This document shows, one piece after another, positions 45,850 to 56,551 of a stretch of 64,000 nucleotides of DNA. Under the pieces are notes generated by a model, which made no database searches, had not been told where the DNA came from, and saw only the letters and a list, made by a program, of their open reading frames with translations. Position 1 is the first letter of the stretch. Each line of letters starts with the position of its first letter. The stretch is from contig JAJEKV010000100.1 in NCBI GenBank assembly GCA_021234155.1, positions 1,278,116 through 1,342,115 on the forward strand, written 5' to 3'. Position numbers and translations under genes: made by a program. Origin of the DNA: Isoetes taiwanensis (lineage: Eukaryota; Streptophyta; Lycopodiopsida; Isoetales; Isoetaceae).

Positions 45850-46995
45850 TGTGATGGATGGGCATGTTGGAGCCAACTTGGCATGTTGGAGCCTAGGTGG
45901 CATTTCGGAGCCTAGGTGGCATGTTGGAGCCACCTTGCCATCTTGGACCCTAGGTGGCACGTTGGAGCCTACGTGGCATTTCGAAGCCTAGGTGGCATGT
46001 TGGAGCCTAGGTGGCATGTTGGAGCCTAGGTGGCATGTTTGACCCACGTTGGCATGTTGGAGCCTAGGTGGCATGTTGGAGCCTAGGTGGCATGTTTGAG
46101 CCACCTTGGCATGCGTTGGAGCCTAGGTGGCATGTTGGAGCCCACTTGGCATGTTTGAGCCACCTTGGCATGTTGGATCCTAGGTGGCATGTTTGAGAAA
46201 CCTTGGCATGTTGGAGCTCAGGTGGCATGTTGGAGCCTGCGTGGCATGTTTGGGCCACCTTGGCATTTTTGAGCCACCTTGGCATGTTGGAGCCTAGGTG
46301 GCATGTTGGAGCCAACATGGCATGTTTGAGCCACTTTGGCATGTTGGAGCCTAGGTGACATGTTGGAGCCCCGTTGCATGTTTGAGCCACCTTGGCATGT
46401 TTGAGCCTAGGTGGCATGTTGGAGCCTAGGTGGTATGTTGGAGCCCACGTGGCATGTTTGAGCCACCTTGGCATGTTGGAGCCTAGGTGGCATGTAGGAG
46501 CCCACGTTGCATTTTGAGACACCTTAGCATGTTGGAGATCGCGTGGCATACACCTTGGCATGTTGGAGCCTAGGTGGCATGTTTGATCCACCTTGGCATA
46601 GGTGGTTTGTTGGAGCCCGCATGGCATGTTTGAGCCACCTTGGCATGTTTGAGCCTTGGTGGCATGTTGGTGCCTAGGTGGCATGCTTGAGCCAGCTTGG
46701 CCAGCTGGAGCCTAGGTGGCATGTTGGAGCCCACATGGCATGTTTGAGCCACCTTGACATGTTGGAGCCTAGGTGGCATGAAGCCCATGTGGCATGTTTG
46801 AGCCTAAGTGTCATGTTGGAGCCTACGTGGCATGTTGGAGCATATAGGTGGCATATAGGAGCCCGCATGGCATATTTGAGCCACCTTGGCATGTTTGAGC
46901 CTAGGTGGCATGTTGGTGCCCAGGTGGCATGCTTGAGCCACCTTGGCATGTTGGCACCTAATTGGCATGTTGGAGCCCACGTGGCATGTTTGAGC
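45850..46995 (+). repeat. 19-bp minisatellite array
   Basis: About 1.15 kb made of two alternating 19-bp unit types, GGCATGTTGGAGCCTAGGT and GGCATGTTTGAGCCACCTT. Because 19 is not a multiple of 3, and few stops occur in the unit, long frames appear on both strands (for example 46684-46064, minus, with repeating HLGSNMPRW); these are most likely not genes. Confidence 0.9.
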
Positions 46996-47089
46996 CATGT
47001 TAGATCTAACCGTTGAAGTTATTTTTCACGAATGTAAAACAATACGATACATTCCCAAAGTTGAGCACACAAACAATATTCCAGGTGGT

Positions 47090-47880
47090 GGTGCTTTGCT
47101 GAAGAAATAGCCTCAAAAAAACCATACTTCCTTAAGAAATAGCTACGTAAAAACTACACCACTTCAGAAAACCACACTTCTGTAAAAAAATAGCCACTTA
47201 AAAACTACACCTACTTAAAAACCACACCTCAAAAAACCACACTTACTTTAAAAAATAGCTACTTAAAAACTACACCTAGTTATATAAACCACACCTAAAA
47301 AAATCATACTTCCTTGAAATAGCTTCTTGAAAACTACACCTAGTTATAAACTACACCACTTCAAAAAACCATACTTCATTAAAATACAGCCACTTAAAAA
47401 CTACACCCGCTTATAAACCACACTTCAAAAAACCTTACTTCTTTAAAAAACAGCTATTTAAAAACTACACCCACTTATAAATGACGCCTCAAAAAACAAC
47501 ACCTCGATTGAAAAAAGTTATACCACTTCAGAAAACCATACTTCCCTAAAAAACAACCACTTAAAAACTATACCTCCTTATAAACCACACTTAAAAAAAA
47601 ACTATACCTCCATAAAAAATGACTACTTAAAACTACACCTAGTTATAAACTACACATCAGAAAACAACACCTTCTTAAAAACAACACCCCCTCAAAAAAA
47701 TAAGCAACACTTCTTTTAAAAAAACGACACCTAAAAAAAAGACCACATCTTCAAAAAAAAAAAACTATAGCTCCATAAAAAAAACTACACCGCCTCCTTA
47801 ATAAACCACACCTCCACATAACCACGTGTAGATTTTTTGGAACAACGACATGTGGTTTTTTTGTTACTGTTGTTTTTAGG
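47090..47880 (-). repeat. Right subterminal repeat zone of CACTA-1
   Basis: Dense imperfect repeats of AAAAACTACACC and AAACCACACTTC, the inverse type of the left zone, ending at GTGGACCCAGAATTGGGGTG. Confidence 0.8.
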
Positions 47881-47910
47881 TGTGGACCCAGAATTGGGGT
47901 GGTTGTGACC

Positions 47911-50707
47911 GTTGTGCACGAAATCTTGGTCATGAAGCCCATAAACATCCTTATTTCTCGAGGCACTTAGTGGCCAACCGTCCCATGAAACCTTGAATGT
48001 GCTGTCTGGTGCAGACCTGGATGTATAATCTGCAAACATGCACGCCCTTCTCCTCGAGTCTCCATCCGAGCTGTGGCCGATTAGAGGGCCCACAACCATT
48101 CTCAAGTGCACATTCCACAAGTCTTGGATTTGCTGCCATTGACGTCTAACCTCAAGGTGATCAAATCTGTTACATGTCAGAATAATGGCAAGAACGAAGT
48201 GCAGGCTGACTTCCTATGCAAGGGATTCACGATAAGAACTCTTGCATAGTGCGAAATGACATTCTCCTCGAAGGCATTGATAATTATGTTGTAGCCCTCT
48301 TCATCGGAGCCAACTAACACCTCAAATGTGCCATTACAAGCATGGCCTTCTTTCTTTCCACAAAAGCCGAGCAAGCAGTCATCTCTCGGGAATCCAACGT
48401 GCGGCCAGCTTTATGGCGGTCTCGCCCCTCGACCACAATTGCTGGAACCCCCAAATCCAAGTCTTTGGCGTTGCATGTGTCGAGTGTAGACTGAGCAAGA
48501 TGCTTGAATGTTTCTTCCCTAAGACCGACCTTGTAAAAGAAGCTTTCGTGTGGAGCGCATAGTGGTGGACATACTTTCGGACGCAAAAAATTGAGAGAAA
48601 GAAAATTGTGCATTCTTCTCCCTCCCCATATCTTAATTGTTTCAAACAACGCCTTTGTGGTTTCCACAGTATCTTCTTTTTATGCCCGGGTCGATTATGT
48701 TTTGAGCTATGTCCCTTAGAAAATCCCAAAGAGCTGGTTTTCCACTAAATTTACCTTGCCGATGTGCCTCCACTATGTCTGGCAGAATCTGGCGACATCT
48801 TTCTGTTCATTGACTCCTCTAGACTCCCTCTTAGCGACCTTTCTTTCATGGATAATCAAGTAACTCTCATTTTGGAAAACATTAATTCCTTATGTAACTT
48901 CCTTACCTCATGAGCTGCGGACACGGCCATCTTCTTCATCTCAATTGCATTCAAGTAATCTGATCTAATACATAATTTTGTGGTTCTAAAGCCCCTTGCC
49001 ACCTTGTCATCTGGTCTGTCTATGCACTCTCATGTAAAAATCCCTCTCTTTTGAATAGCAAAGACATAAAGAACATTGATAATTTTCAAAGGGTTCACCT
49101 TTAAGACTGACCCTCTTGCATTTCTTATGCCTAAACGAGCCACTAATCTCTATTAAACCCCCGCCGGACTACAAATGTATCTTTTGCAATGCAGGTTCAC
49201 AATACCAATGTGTCCCTTCTTTCAGCTCATGCGAGAAAAGGGTCTTAAATCCTTAACTTTATCTCCATACCTATATTTGTTACGCCAATAGCCCCAAAGA
49301 TAGTAGACCCAAGGGCGTTTACATTGCGAAATACGACAATGAAACCCTAGATACCCTACAAACTTAAAATACAAACCACTTATGAAGCCACTAAGAGTAC
49401 TCACATTGAACTGTTATTTGATGAAGCTTTTCGCTCGAGCTTGGAGGAGGGCACGGAGGATTTTTCGCTCATGTCAAAATCGGTCCGAATCAATCGAGAT
49501 TATTCAACATTATAGCAAAGCTAAAACGTAAAAGCGTGAACACTACTTCTAACAAATAAAATAGAGGTTACCTCTTGCAAAAAAAGAATGCAATTTTCCT
49601 TGTTTATGGTGCTGCTTCAGCCCATTTCTTCATTACTGCCACCTCTTCTTCGCTTGGTCACTTGACTCCTTACGTATTCATGACAAAGATGCACGTGTCT
49701 CTTAGATAGAATGTGATCTTTCATGTGGCCATTAAGACATCCAGTTCTTGGAAAATGTTCGAGAAGCCTTTCACACATGGCACAAACAACACGAATGTCA
49801 TCAAGTTTAGCATATCCACCAATCTTTGCTCTCGTGATAGCTTGAACACAACATCAAAAATTCTAGTTTCTTCTTGAAACTTTGCAATGGCAGTAGCTAA
49901 TGTACTTTCTACTAGAGTTTGATTCTCCTTGCAAATGTCCAGCTCCTCCTCAACATTGCAAGACTGATCCTCCTTCTCCACACCCCCGCTCTCCCTTCTC
50001 CTCACACTTGAGGTTGCGCTCGTAATTATCGGCATGACCCTTGGACTTCAAGTGGCTGCGTTCAAAGTTACACAAGGTGTCATCTCCACCTTTACCATAA
50101 CGTTTCTCACATTCAAGACACCAAATAGCAAATACTGGTTTACCATGGGCATCATAAGAACACAATTCAAACCTGTCTTTTCGATTCTTTCTCTGCAGCT
50201 TTGAACTTAACTTCTTCAAAGCAACTTGCCATTTGGCAACATCAAACCTTGTTGCTAACTTGGATAGCAACCTATTCTTTGAAAAATTCAAATCTGATAC
50301 ATCATCTAAAAAGGCGGTATCTTCAACGAGAACAAGTTCATCATCATGATTTACCTCTTCATTGGTCTGCTCCTCGGCTATGACAGTCTGGTCTACCATC
50401 TCAAATTGGAGATTTTGAGATGAAATGCTCTCAACAACAGTCCTCTGCCTTTTTTGTGCAGGCTCTCCAACCACCTTGATAGTAACCTCGTCACCACAAA
50501 CCTTAAACCTTACCTCCTGCCTTGACGTGAAGGCCACTTCCCTATCTCCAAGAAATACAAATTCTTTCTCATCCTCCAAAGAGCAGATCCCTGTCTTATT
50601 TCATTGCGGACATCCAAGTAAGTGCATTCTTGGGACACCATCACGAGGCCAAGGTCAGCCACGATTCCACAACCTTCATTCACCTTAACAACTATCGTCC
50701 TTTCCAT
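47911..50707 (-). pseudogene. Transposase-like gene of the TIR element, N-terminal and middle part
   Basis: The start is MERTIVVKVNEGCGIVADLG (50707). After a frame change near 50580, 50579-49950 encodes FVFLGDREVAFTSRQEVRFK, an acidic segment, and a zinc motif WCLECEKRYGKGGDDTLCNF followed by His residues (HLKSKGHADNYER). A second zinc motif (VCAMCERLLEHFPRTGCLNG, HMKDHILSKRH) lies at 49800-49690. The middle blocks are GRFRTTKLC-like (49000-48920), KPALWDFLRDIAQNIIDPG (48740-48680), TIKIWGGRRMHNFLSLNFLR (48640-48580), VLVGSDEEGYNIIINAFEEN (48330-48270) and VVGPLIGHSSDGDSRRRACM (48100-48040), ending DQDFVHNG at the CACTA site. Acidic residues in these blocks could be catalytic, but I cannot assign them. 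Several stops and frameshifts; introns are likely at about 49590-49480 and 48905-48840. Confidence 0.65.
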
Positions 50708-51319
50708 TTTTTTCAGCCTGACACAAGCAAGGAAACAACAAAGTAATATTAGAGAGAGCTGCTTCTGAATTCTGAATGTATAGCGTTACCGACATGCATG
50801 CACAAAACTGATCTTAACAGACCTTACTTAGATGCAAAAACCCTCTAAGAACCAGATTTCCACCACGGATCTCACAGAATGGAGGCCGAAATGGAGAAAG
50901 GGGAAGCTTGGCCTGCAAAAAAAACAGAGCATCAACAATGCAAATGGACTTTAAAATCAAATGCATCAACAATGGTTTATGCTGCTAGTCTAACTACTTC
51001 CTAATCCGTTCATGACTAAACTCTGTGCTAGATTTTTATGTGGCAGGGACGAAAAAACTTCAAAACATTACCTCCGAAACACCAAATCCTAAAACGTTTT
51101 TCTGGCATGTGCGCTTCGGATTCAAACCCCTAAAACGTACTCTTACGGCTCAGCAGCTCCAAGAAATCCATCCCCGGACCGTGGAAAATGCATACATCTG
51201 GGCGCCAAAACGTATGAGCGCCCGCATGTATACGTACTATTTTTTTTCGAAAAAACCCCTCTCCCGTCCACGCACATGTATTCTACGGAATACATACGTG
51301 AACCCCCCGGGGTTCCAGT

Positions 51320-52217
51320 GCTTTAGCTCATGTCTCCACCCATGCTGAGGATGCACCTACTAGATCCTTATGGGAAAAGGAAGTAGAAGTGGCTTGATCT
51401 CATGGCCTCCTCTCTCAGAATTTTAACTCATGTTTTAATGTCTGTGAAACAGACTAAAGCATAAGCTTACTGCATGGGCTAAGTTTTGTGGGTACTATGG
51501 AAGTGTGATAATATATTAAAGTTTTAGCAATGCTGGAAGAGGAGCAAAGGATCACTCATGGTTACATTATTAAGTAATACAAAGAGTAGCATTACCACTC
51601 ACATAATAGTTACCAACTTTGGCTAATATATTTGGTGGAATGATAATACAAAAAGTAGCATTACCACTCACATAATAGAGTTACCAACTCTGGCTAATAT
51701 ATTCGGTGGAATTAGACTGTTGAAATCAAATGCAGCCATGGTGTTGCATGGCCATGTTTCGTCTTGACATGTGCAAGTTTGAATATTGCCTAAGGTCAAT
51801 TTACACATATATATTTCAAACCAATATCTTAAAGTACATATATATTTCAAACCAATATCTTAAAGTGGGTGTATGAATGCAACAAAATAGACAAGCTTTA
51901 AAATCCTTTATACTAAGACCTCTTCCTCTAATATACACAAAAAAGTGCAAAATTAGTGATATATCTCTTCCTCCAATATATACAAAAAAGTGAATGACAT
52001 GTCGCCAACTTTACCCATGAATTTCTATATTAAAACGAGGAAGTTCCAAAGTTTATAATATAATTCAAGTGAAGCTTATCCCAAAATTATAAAGTTCGTT
52101 ACACGTGAAGCTCATCTCATTATGACAAAGTCAGTTAGTCTCTTCCGGCTCTTTTCCTCTCTCGGTTCATCTAGATGTACCAAACGGATGCCCAGCAACG
52201 CTGGGCACCATTACTAG
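51320..52217 (+). mobile_element. Hel-A right-arm copy, 3' part
   Basis: Matches the inverse of 18915-18016 and ends with hairpin GCCCAGCAACGCTGGGC, 9 nt and CTAG (52214-52217), followed by host T. This end is the outer boundary of the right palindrome arm. Confidence 0.9.
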
Positions 52218-55200
52218 TATGGCTATGAAATCTTGCTAGCTTGGTGAAGAAAGCTAGGCCAATGTGACAAAAGGATAACCATAGTACAGGAGATGTACTA
52301 TAAGAGAAAAAATACCCATGAGAAAACATGGAGATAAGTGTGAAGTAGCAGAAATGGCAATGGGGTTGTCATGAGAACCCCAAGAAAAATACCTATGGAG
52401 GTAAGATGGAGATGACATTGCAAGAACAAGGGCCTCAGAAGAAAAGGGGCCAAGTCACTAGATGAGAAGGAGAAAAAAATGTAGAGAGTTAGAGGGGGGA
52501 GGGGGGAACCCCTAGGAAGAACCATGGAAGTCAAAATACCTATGGAAGAAAAGAAAGGATTGCCGTGGCCAAAGACTATATGGGCAAAGCCAGAACCAAG
52601 AGCAAAGAAATATAACTAGCAAAAAAGCGCAACAGGAGGTTTGCCTTTAGTTTTTTGTTGAGAAGGCATGTAGAAAACAAACTATTAGATTTTTATAATT
52701 AAAATAGCTTATAGACATTAGGCTAACCTTGAAAGGCTAGATTTAAACATTAGTACGTATGGGATAATCCGTATAAACAAGTACAAATACTGGTGTCTTT
52801 GGTGGGAAATAGAAAGAAGCAAGCTAAGGGAGGGATTTAGCTCTATAATAGACAAATTACTAGTTAACCATAATGCCAATCCAGTCCAAACTGCATGCAC
52901 TTATTTTTTGTACAACATAGTACATATTGGCATGTTGATTTTTCGTGTTAGTTTAAGGTACAAATGTTCAATGCGAGGGGCTTAAGGAGAGGCCATACCA
53001 GAGGTTTCTAACATGTAGTTTTTAACAGCCATAACAAGCTCAGCATAAAGCAAGCTTATGTGGACGCCATAGCTAGCCTGGTTTCTTTTTTCTTCTACAC
53101 CATTGCTCTTTTTAACAATAAAAATGCTAAATTCTATTGTTTGCTTTGCATCATTTACACTTGCAAGTGTTTTTGTTTATTAATTTAATTGGCCCTTGAT
53201 GAGAGAACACGGATAACTTCACCATCCAAGGGCTGCAATATACAATAATGTTTCTTTTGTTGCATCGCCTAGATGTGTGAAAGGGTTATAATATGTTTTA
53301 TATATGTCAATTATGTAAAGTGCAACTACTAAAGCACAACAATATGGTCTCTGCTTACTTTGCAAATAATAAGAAACCATGTTATATAGGTAGAAAGCAT
53401 CTAATGTTCCAGCTAAGATCAAGAGTAAAATAAACCACTAACGTTTGACCAAGCAACAACCTCTAGCCTACTGTTTTGTATCATTTTTAGTTGTGTAGAG
53501 CTTTACTCCATGGAAAAAATTAATGGCTAAACTTAGCTAAATGGCGAAAATTTGGCCTTATTTGGAAAAAACTTGGCTAAACTATGGCCCTTTTTGGGCT
53601 AAAAAAAATAAAATTTTAGCCAAGTCTATTTCACGCCCCACCTCCATTTCGTGCGACTTTAGCTAATCGCAAGAAAGTATAACCACCAAAATTTGGAGAG
53701 TTTAGCCAAAGCTTAGAAGCTTTTACATCAAATTTTAGTGTACTTTAGCCAAATTATCCTATAACCTTTATATTTATTATGGCCAATTAATATTTAGGTC
53801 TTGAATTAGTGCAAAATAGTCAAAAGATAGAAGTTTTATTTATTTTTTAAATAAAAGTTTAGCCAAACGTAAGAAAGTACAGGTGGCAAAATTTAGAAAG
53901 TATAGCTAAACGTTAGAAGCTTTCACCTCAATTTTTGGCATACTTTAGCCAAGTCTATTTCACCACTTTGAATATAAAAGTTTCTTAATTTTTTCCCTGC
54001 TTTACTCTCTGTCAGGATATCTGTGAATTATCGATGTTCATATTACAGGAGCACAAGTTGCAGGTTGCAGTATATAGTAAACGACAACACAAGCTAGGTT
54101 TCAAATGTTGTAGGCACTGTCTAATAATGCATTTGGATATATAGCAATTTCTGTTACTATTGTAGACACATTGTTTTAGATCACTATCAACAAACACACA
54201 TGTTCTTTTAAGCATAAGTTAAGAAAATAGATCATTTAGAGTATGCAGTGCATTTTATAATGGTTGCTGAGCATGTCAACGTGCATCCAATAAGCCTTAC
54301 TGAATCTATACCAAATATATAGCAATGAGCCTTATTGAATTTGTACCAGATATGTGGTGTTGGGAATTTTCATCCTTAACTATATCACAAACTTGCTCCT
54401 TCTTGTCTAAGACCAGGTGATTAATCTATCTACTCACTCAAGTGACCAACACATGCAAAAGAAAGGATGCTTACTTAAAGAGCATGCTGCAAATGTGACT
54501 TCTGCTATGAATTTTTTAGACTACTAGGGCTCTAATAAAACAAAATGGAGTTGTTTCTTCAGCATCTTCAAATCCATGTGCACCTAAAATTCTAGATTAG
54601 ACTTTGCAAATTAGACTCCAACAGGTCCAGATAGCAACGTTTTCAACCACTGCACAAGGCTTGATGCCATCATGGCTTCCTCCTCTAAATAATGCTTCGT
54701 GCCGTCATGGTGATTTAGTAAAGCTTTGAACCAATAAAAATAAGATATAGCCTGTCAAACACGTTCATTACAAACAAGGAAATAATCGGGATGTAAGCAC
54801 AAAAACCAACACTTATTATCAAGTTAATCTCAAGGAAACGACAATTAATGTCGACAGGCATGTCTTTAAAATAGAAGGGAATACAATATAGTCGATCGAT
54901 AATAACAGAGACAATCAGAAACAAGTAGTCCCTTCGCATATTTAATCGATAATAACAGAGGCAATCATATTCTTCCATCAAACATGGTGACCTTCTCACA
55001 GTGGCTTACATGTATCAAAGGTGCTATTCCGTTCTTGAGACAGAATCAGGAAACAAAAATGAGAAAGGGCACATCTGCAGAATTAGGAAAGAATAAAAGT
55101 TGGTAAAGCTTGCACGAACGATTAGATCATGATCTAATAGGCGAACCAATGTCCAGTTTGAATTTTAAGACACATGGATAGACTAGGCTTCAAGATAACG

Positions 55201-55716
55201 TGACACTCAAGCTTGGGCTTTTGCGCTTTAAGCAGCTTCGGCAAAACGGACTAGCATGAATACTTTTTAAGACTTAGAAGCATGCTTCAAATTCTATGGA
55301 CCATCATTGAAAGACTTCTCTATTCTATTCTATTCTAGAATTGGTATGCTAATAAGACAATCTTTGACAGATGCTCATCTGGAAACTTTTGCAAGAAATC
55401 TTAAAATGAGCTGCAGTCTTCAAAGCCCTATGCTTATTCCATCAAATACAAGTTTTGCAAAGAGGTATATACTGGTAATAGAATCTAGGATGAACAAATT
55501 ATTATTATATCTCTCAAGTACACAAAATCAGATTTAAGATTGATCTGAAAAAAATGTAGTAGCTTTGGACAGTAAATGGGATACTACAGGGAGAACGTTA
55601 GAGAAATTTATTCTTCGTAAACCACATGTTCTTGGATAGAATGTCAATTGCAAAGGTAACTGCATGACTGAATGTACTCGTTGTTGGGCTAGGTTTTAGC
55701 ATTTAAGGTCTGCAGT
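52218..55716. other. AT-rich stretch without a supported gene
   Basis: No conserved reading frame or RNA gene was seen. Repeats noted: a diverged duplication of about 105 bp (53660-53760 and 53867-53970, both with TTTAGCCAAA words) and a 25-bp repeat with GATAATAACAGAG (54896 and 54947). The region is probably old intergenic or intron DNA. Confidence 0.5.
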
Positions 55717-55816
55717 TTATACTCTCATGAAATCTATAAAAGATCCAGGCCTGCCTATGGATTGCCCCAGCAATGCAGCTGAAAGTGCTTACTCTGAGCT
55801 GCGCGATGCAGTCCAG
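55717..55816 (+). CDS. Exon-like fragment at the edge of CACTA-2
   Basis: After an AG acceptor at about 55715 the frame reads MKSIKDPGLPMDCPSNAAES and AYSELRDAVQ, then runs into CACTA-2 sequence at about 55817. Codon texture looks real and no stop occurs. It may be an exon of a host gene into which CACTA-2 inserted, or a captured piece. I do not recognise the protein. Confidence 0.4.
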
Positions 55817-55827
55817 TGCTACAAGGG

Positions 55828-56280
55828 ATCGTCGACGTCCAACGACGTTGCAACGTCGATAAACGACGGATCCTCGTCGAACATCGACGACATCGTCATT
55901 CAACGACGACAACGTCGTTTCGACGTCGTTCAACGACGTATATCAGGGCTGACGTGTCGGATTTGCCTGCGTGGCATGGATGCCGCTGCCGGGTGGCGGG
56001 CTCTGCGTGTCAAAACACGCGGTGAAGCGTCGTTCAACGACGTCTCCACAGAAGCTGACGCCGCTACCGTCATGCGTGGAAATGGGCGGTTGCTGCTGGC
56101 GGGTACCGCGTGTCAAGATCGCCCGGTGAGCGCCGATTCAACGGCGTCTCACGAGCCGACGCGAAAGCGGCGTCATGCGTGGAAATGGGGTTGTTGCCGG
56201 GCGGCCTGGCGTGTCAAAGACGCCCGGCGTGCCGTCGTTGAACGACGTTGAGATTAACGCCGACATGGTCACGCGTCACG
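55828..56280 (+). repeat. Subterminal repeats of CACTA-2
   Basis: Many copies of ACGACGTCGTT-like words in both orientations, clustering at 55830-55945 and again at 57010-57190, on either side of the small gene at 56552. Flanking text has CGTGGCATG and GCGTGTCAA words repeated every 100-150 bp. These resemble CACTA accessory-protein binding zones. Confidence 0.7.
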
Positions 56281-56442
56281 CTGCGTGGCATGGTATGAGG
56301 TCGGTATTGCAAAAGCCGGGCTTTGGATCACTGCGTGCCGGAACCGCGTCAATCGGATTAGATCTTTAAACGTCGTTAAGCCACGCGGACTTTATGATTC
56401 TCAAAAAACTCCAAAAATATGGTTTTTTTTTTTTGCCAAATA

Positions 56443-56474
56443 AAACCCTAACCCTAACCCTAACCCTAACCCTA
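56443..56474 (+). repeat. Interstitial telomere-like CCCTAA repeats upstream of the small gene
   Basis: About five tandem CCCTAA units (6-bp type) follow AAA. It contains the AAACCCTAA telo-box found in plant promoters and lies about 78 bp before the ATG at 56552. It may act as a promoter element rather than being telomere remains. Confidence 0.7.
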
Positions 56475-56551
56475 CATCCACGTTATAAGTGGATCCATCG
56501 AAGAGTCGCCGTTATTCTTATCTTTTGAGTGTTCTTCCCTATCTTGCTATA

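Larger units (their letters stand above)
40130..47907. mobile_element. CACTA (En/Spm-type) transposon nested in the transposase gene, no transposase of its own seen
   Basis: The left end is CACTACCACCCCAAAACTGG; the right end, inverted, is CACAACCACCCCAATTCTGG, both followed by GTCCACA. The 3-bp target duplication ACC lies at 40127-40129 and 47908-47910, the CACTA hallmark. Terminal 600-800 bp are packed with short GTAGTTTTT/AAAACTACAC-type motifs in opposite orientation. No TNP2 frame is present, so it is a non-autonomous 7.8-kb copy filled with minisatellites and unrecognised DNA. One end reads CACAA rather than CACTA. Confidence 0.85.
36516..51311 (-). mobile_element. 14.8-kb TIR DNA transposon, superfamily unresolved
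   Basis: The left end CCCGGGGGGTTCAC (36516-36529) and right end GTGAACCCCCCGGG (51298-51311) are perfect inverted repeats. The 8-bp duplication GTTCCAGT flanks it (36508-36515; 51312-51319), and the uninterrupted Hel-A copy (18900-18930) shows the empty site. A minus-strand, multi-exon transposase-like gene (50707 to 38985) and two smaller genes are inside. A 7.8-kb CACTA element (40130-47907) is nested, so the element alone is about 7.0 kb. An 8-bp TSD is known for P, hAT and a few other superfamilies; the protein does not show the hAT dimerisation signature. Confidence 0.88.
18016..52217. repeat. Giant interrupted palindrome (inverted duplication), arms about 8.1 kb
   Basis: Left arm 18016-26079: Hel-A reversed (18016-22052), gypsy gag plus 5' LTR reversed (22053-24432), flank (24433-24526), Hel-A 5' part forward (24527-26079). 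The right arm repeats this in mirror order: Hel-A 5' part reversed (26089-27682), flank (27683-27757), LTR forward (27758-28133), gag forward (28134-30142), Hel-A forward (30143-52217). Hel-B and the TIR element are extra in the right arm. At the centre CAAATTTT and AAAATTTG face each other around about 9 nt. The outer ends are CTAG on each side; sequence beyond does not match. Copies differ by scattered substitutions and small indels. Confidence 0.9.

Noticed and set aside
46064-46949. Long minus-strand frames with repeating HLGSNMPRW peptides
   Set aside because: They are produced by the 19-bp minisatellite, which has few stop codons in any phase on either strand.
36516-51311. Assigning the TIR element to the P, hAT or Mutator superfamily
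   Set aside because: The 8-bp TSD fits P and hAT, but the TIR starts CCCGGG and the protein lacks motifs I would require; the evidence is too thin for a firm name.
18016-52217. Palindrome as a pure fold-back sequencing artefact
   Set aside because: The right arm has two extra insertions with proper target sites and a different outer flank, and its gag copy differs by substitutions. An artefact limited to the centre cannot be fully excluded, so it is kept as a caution.
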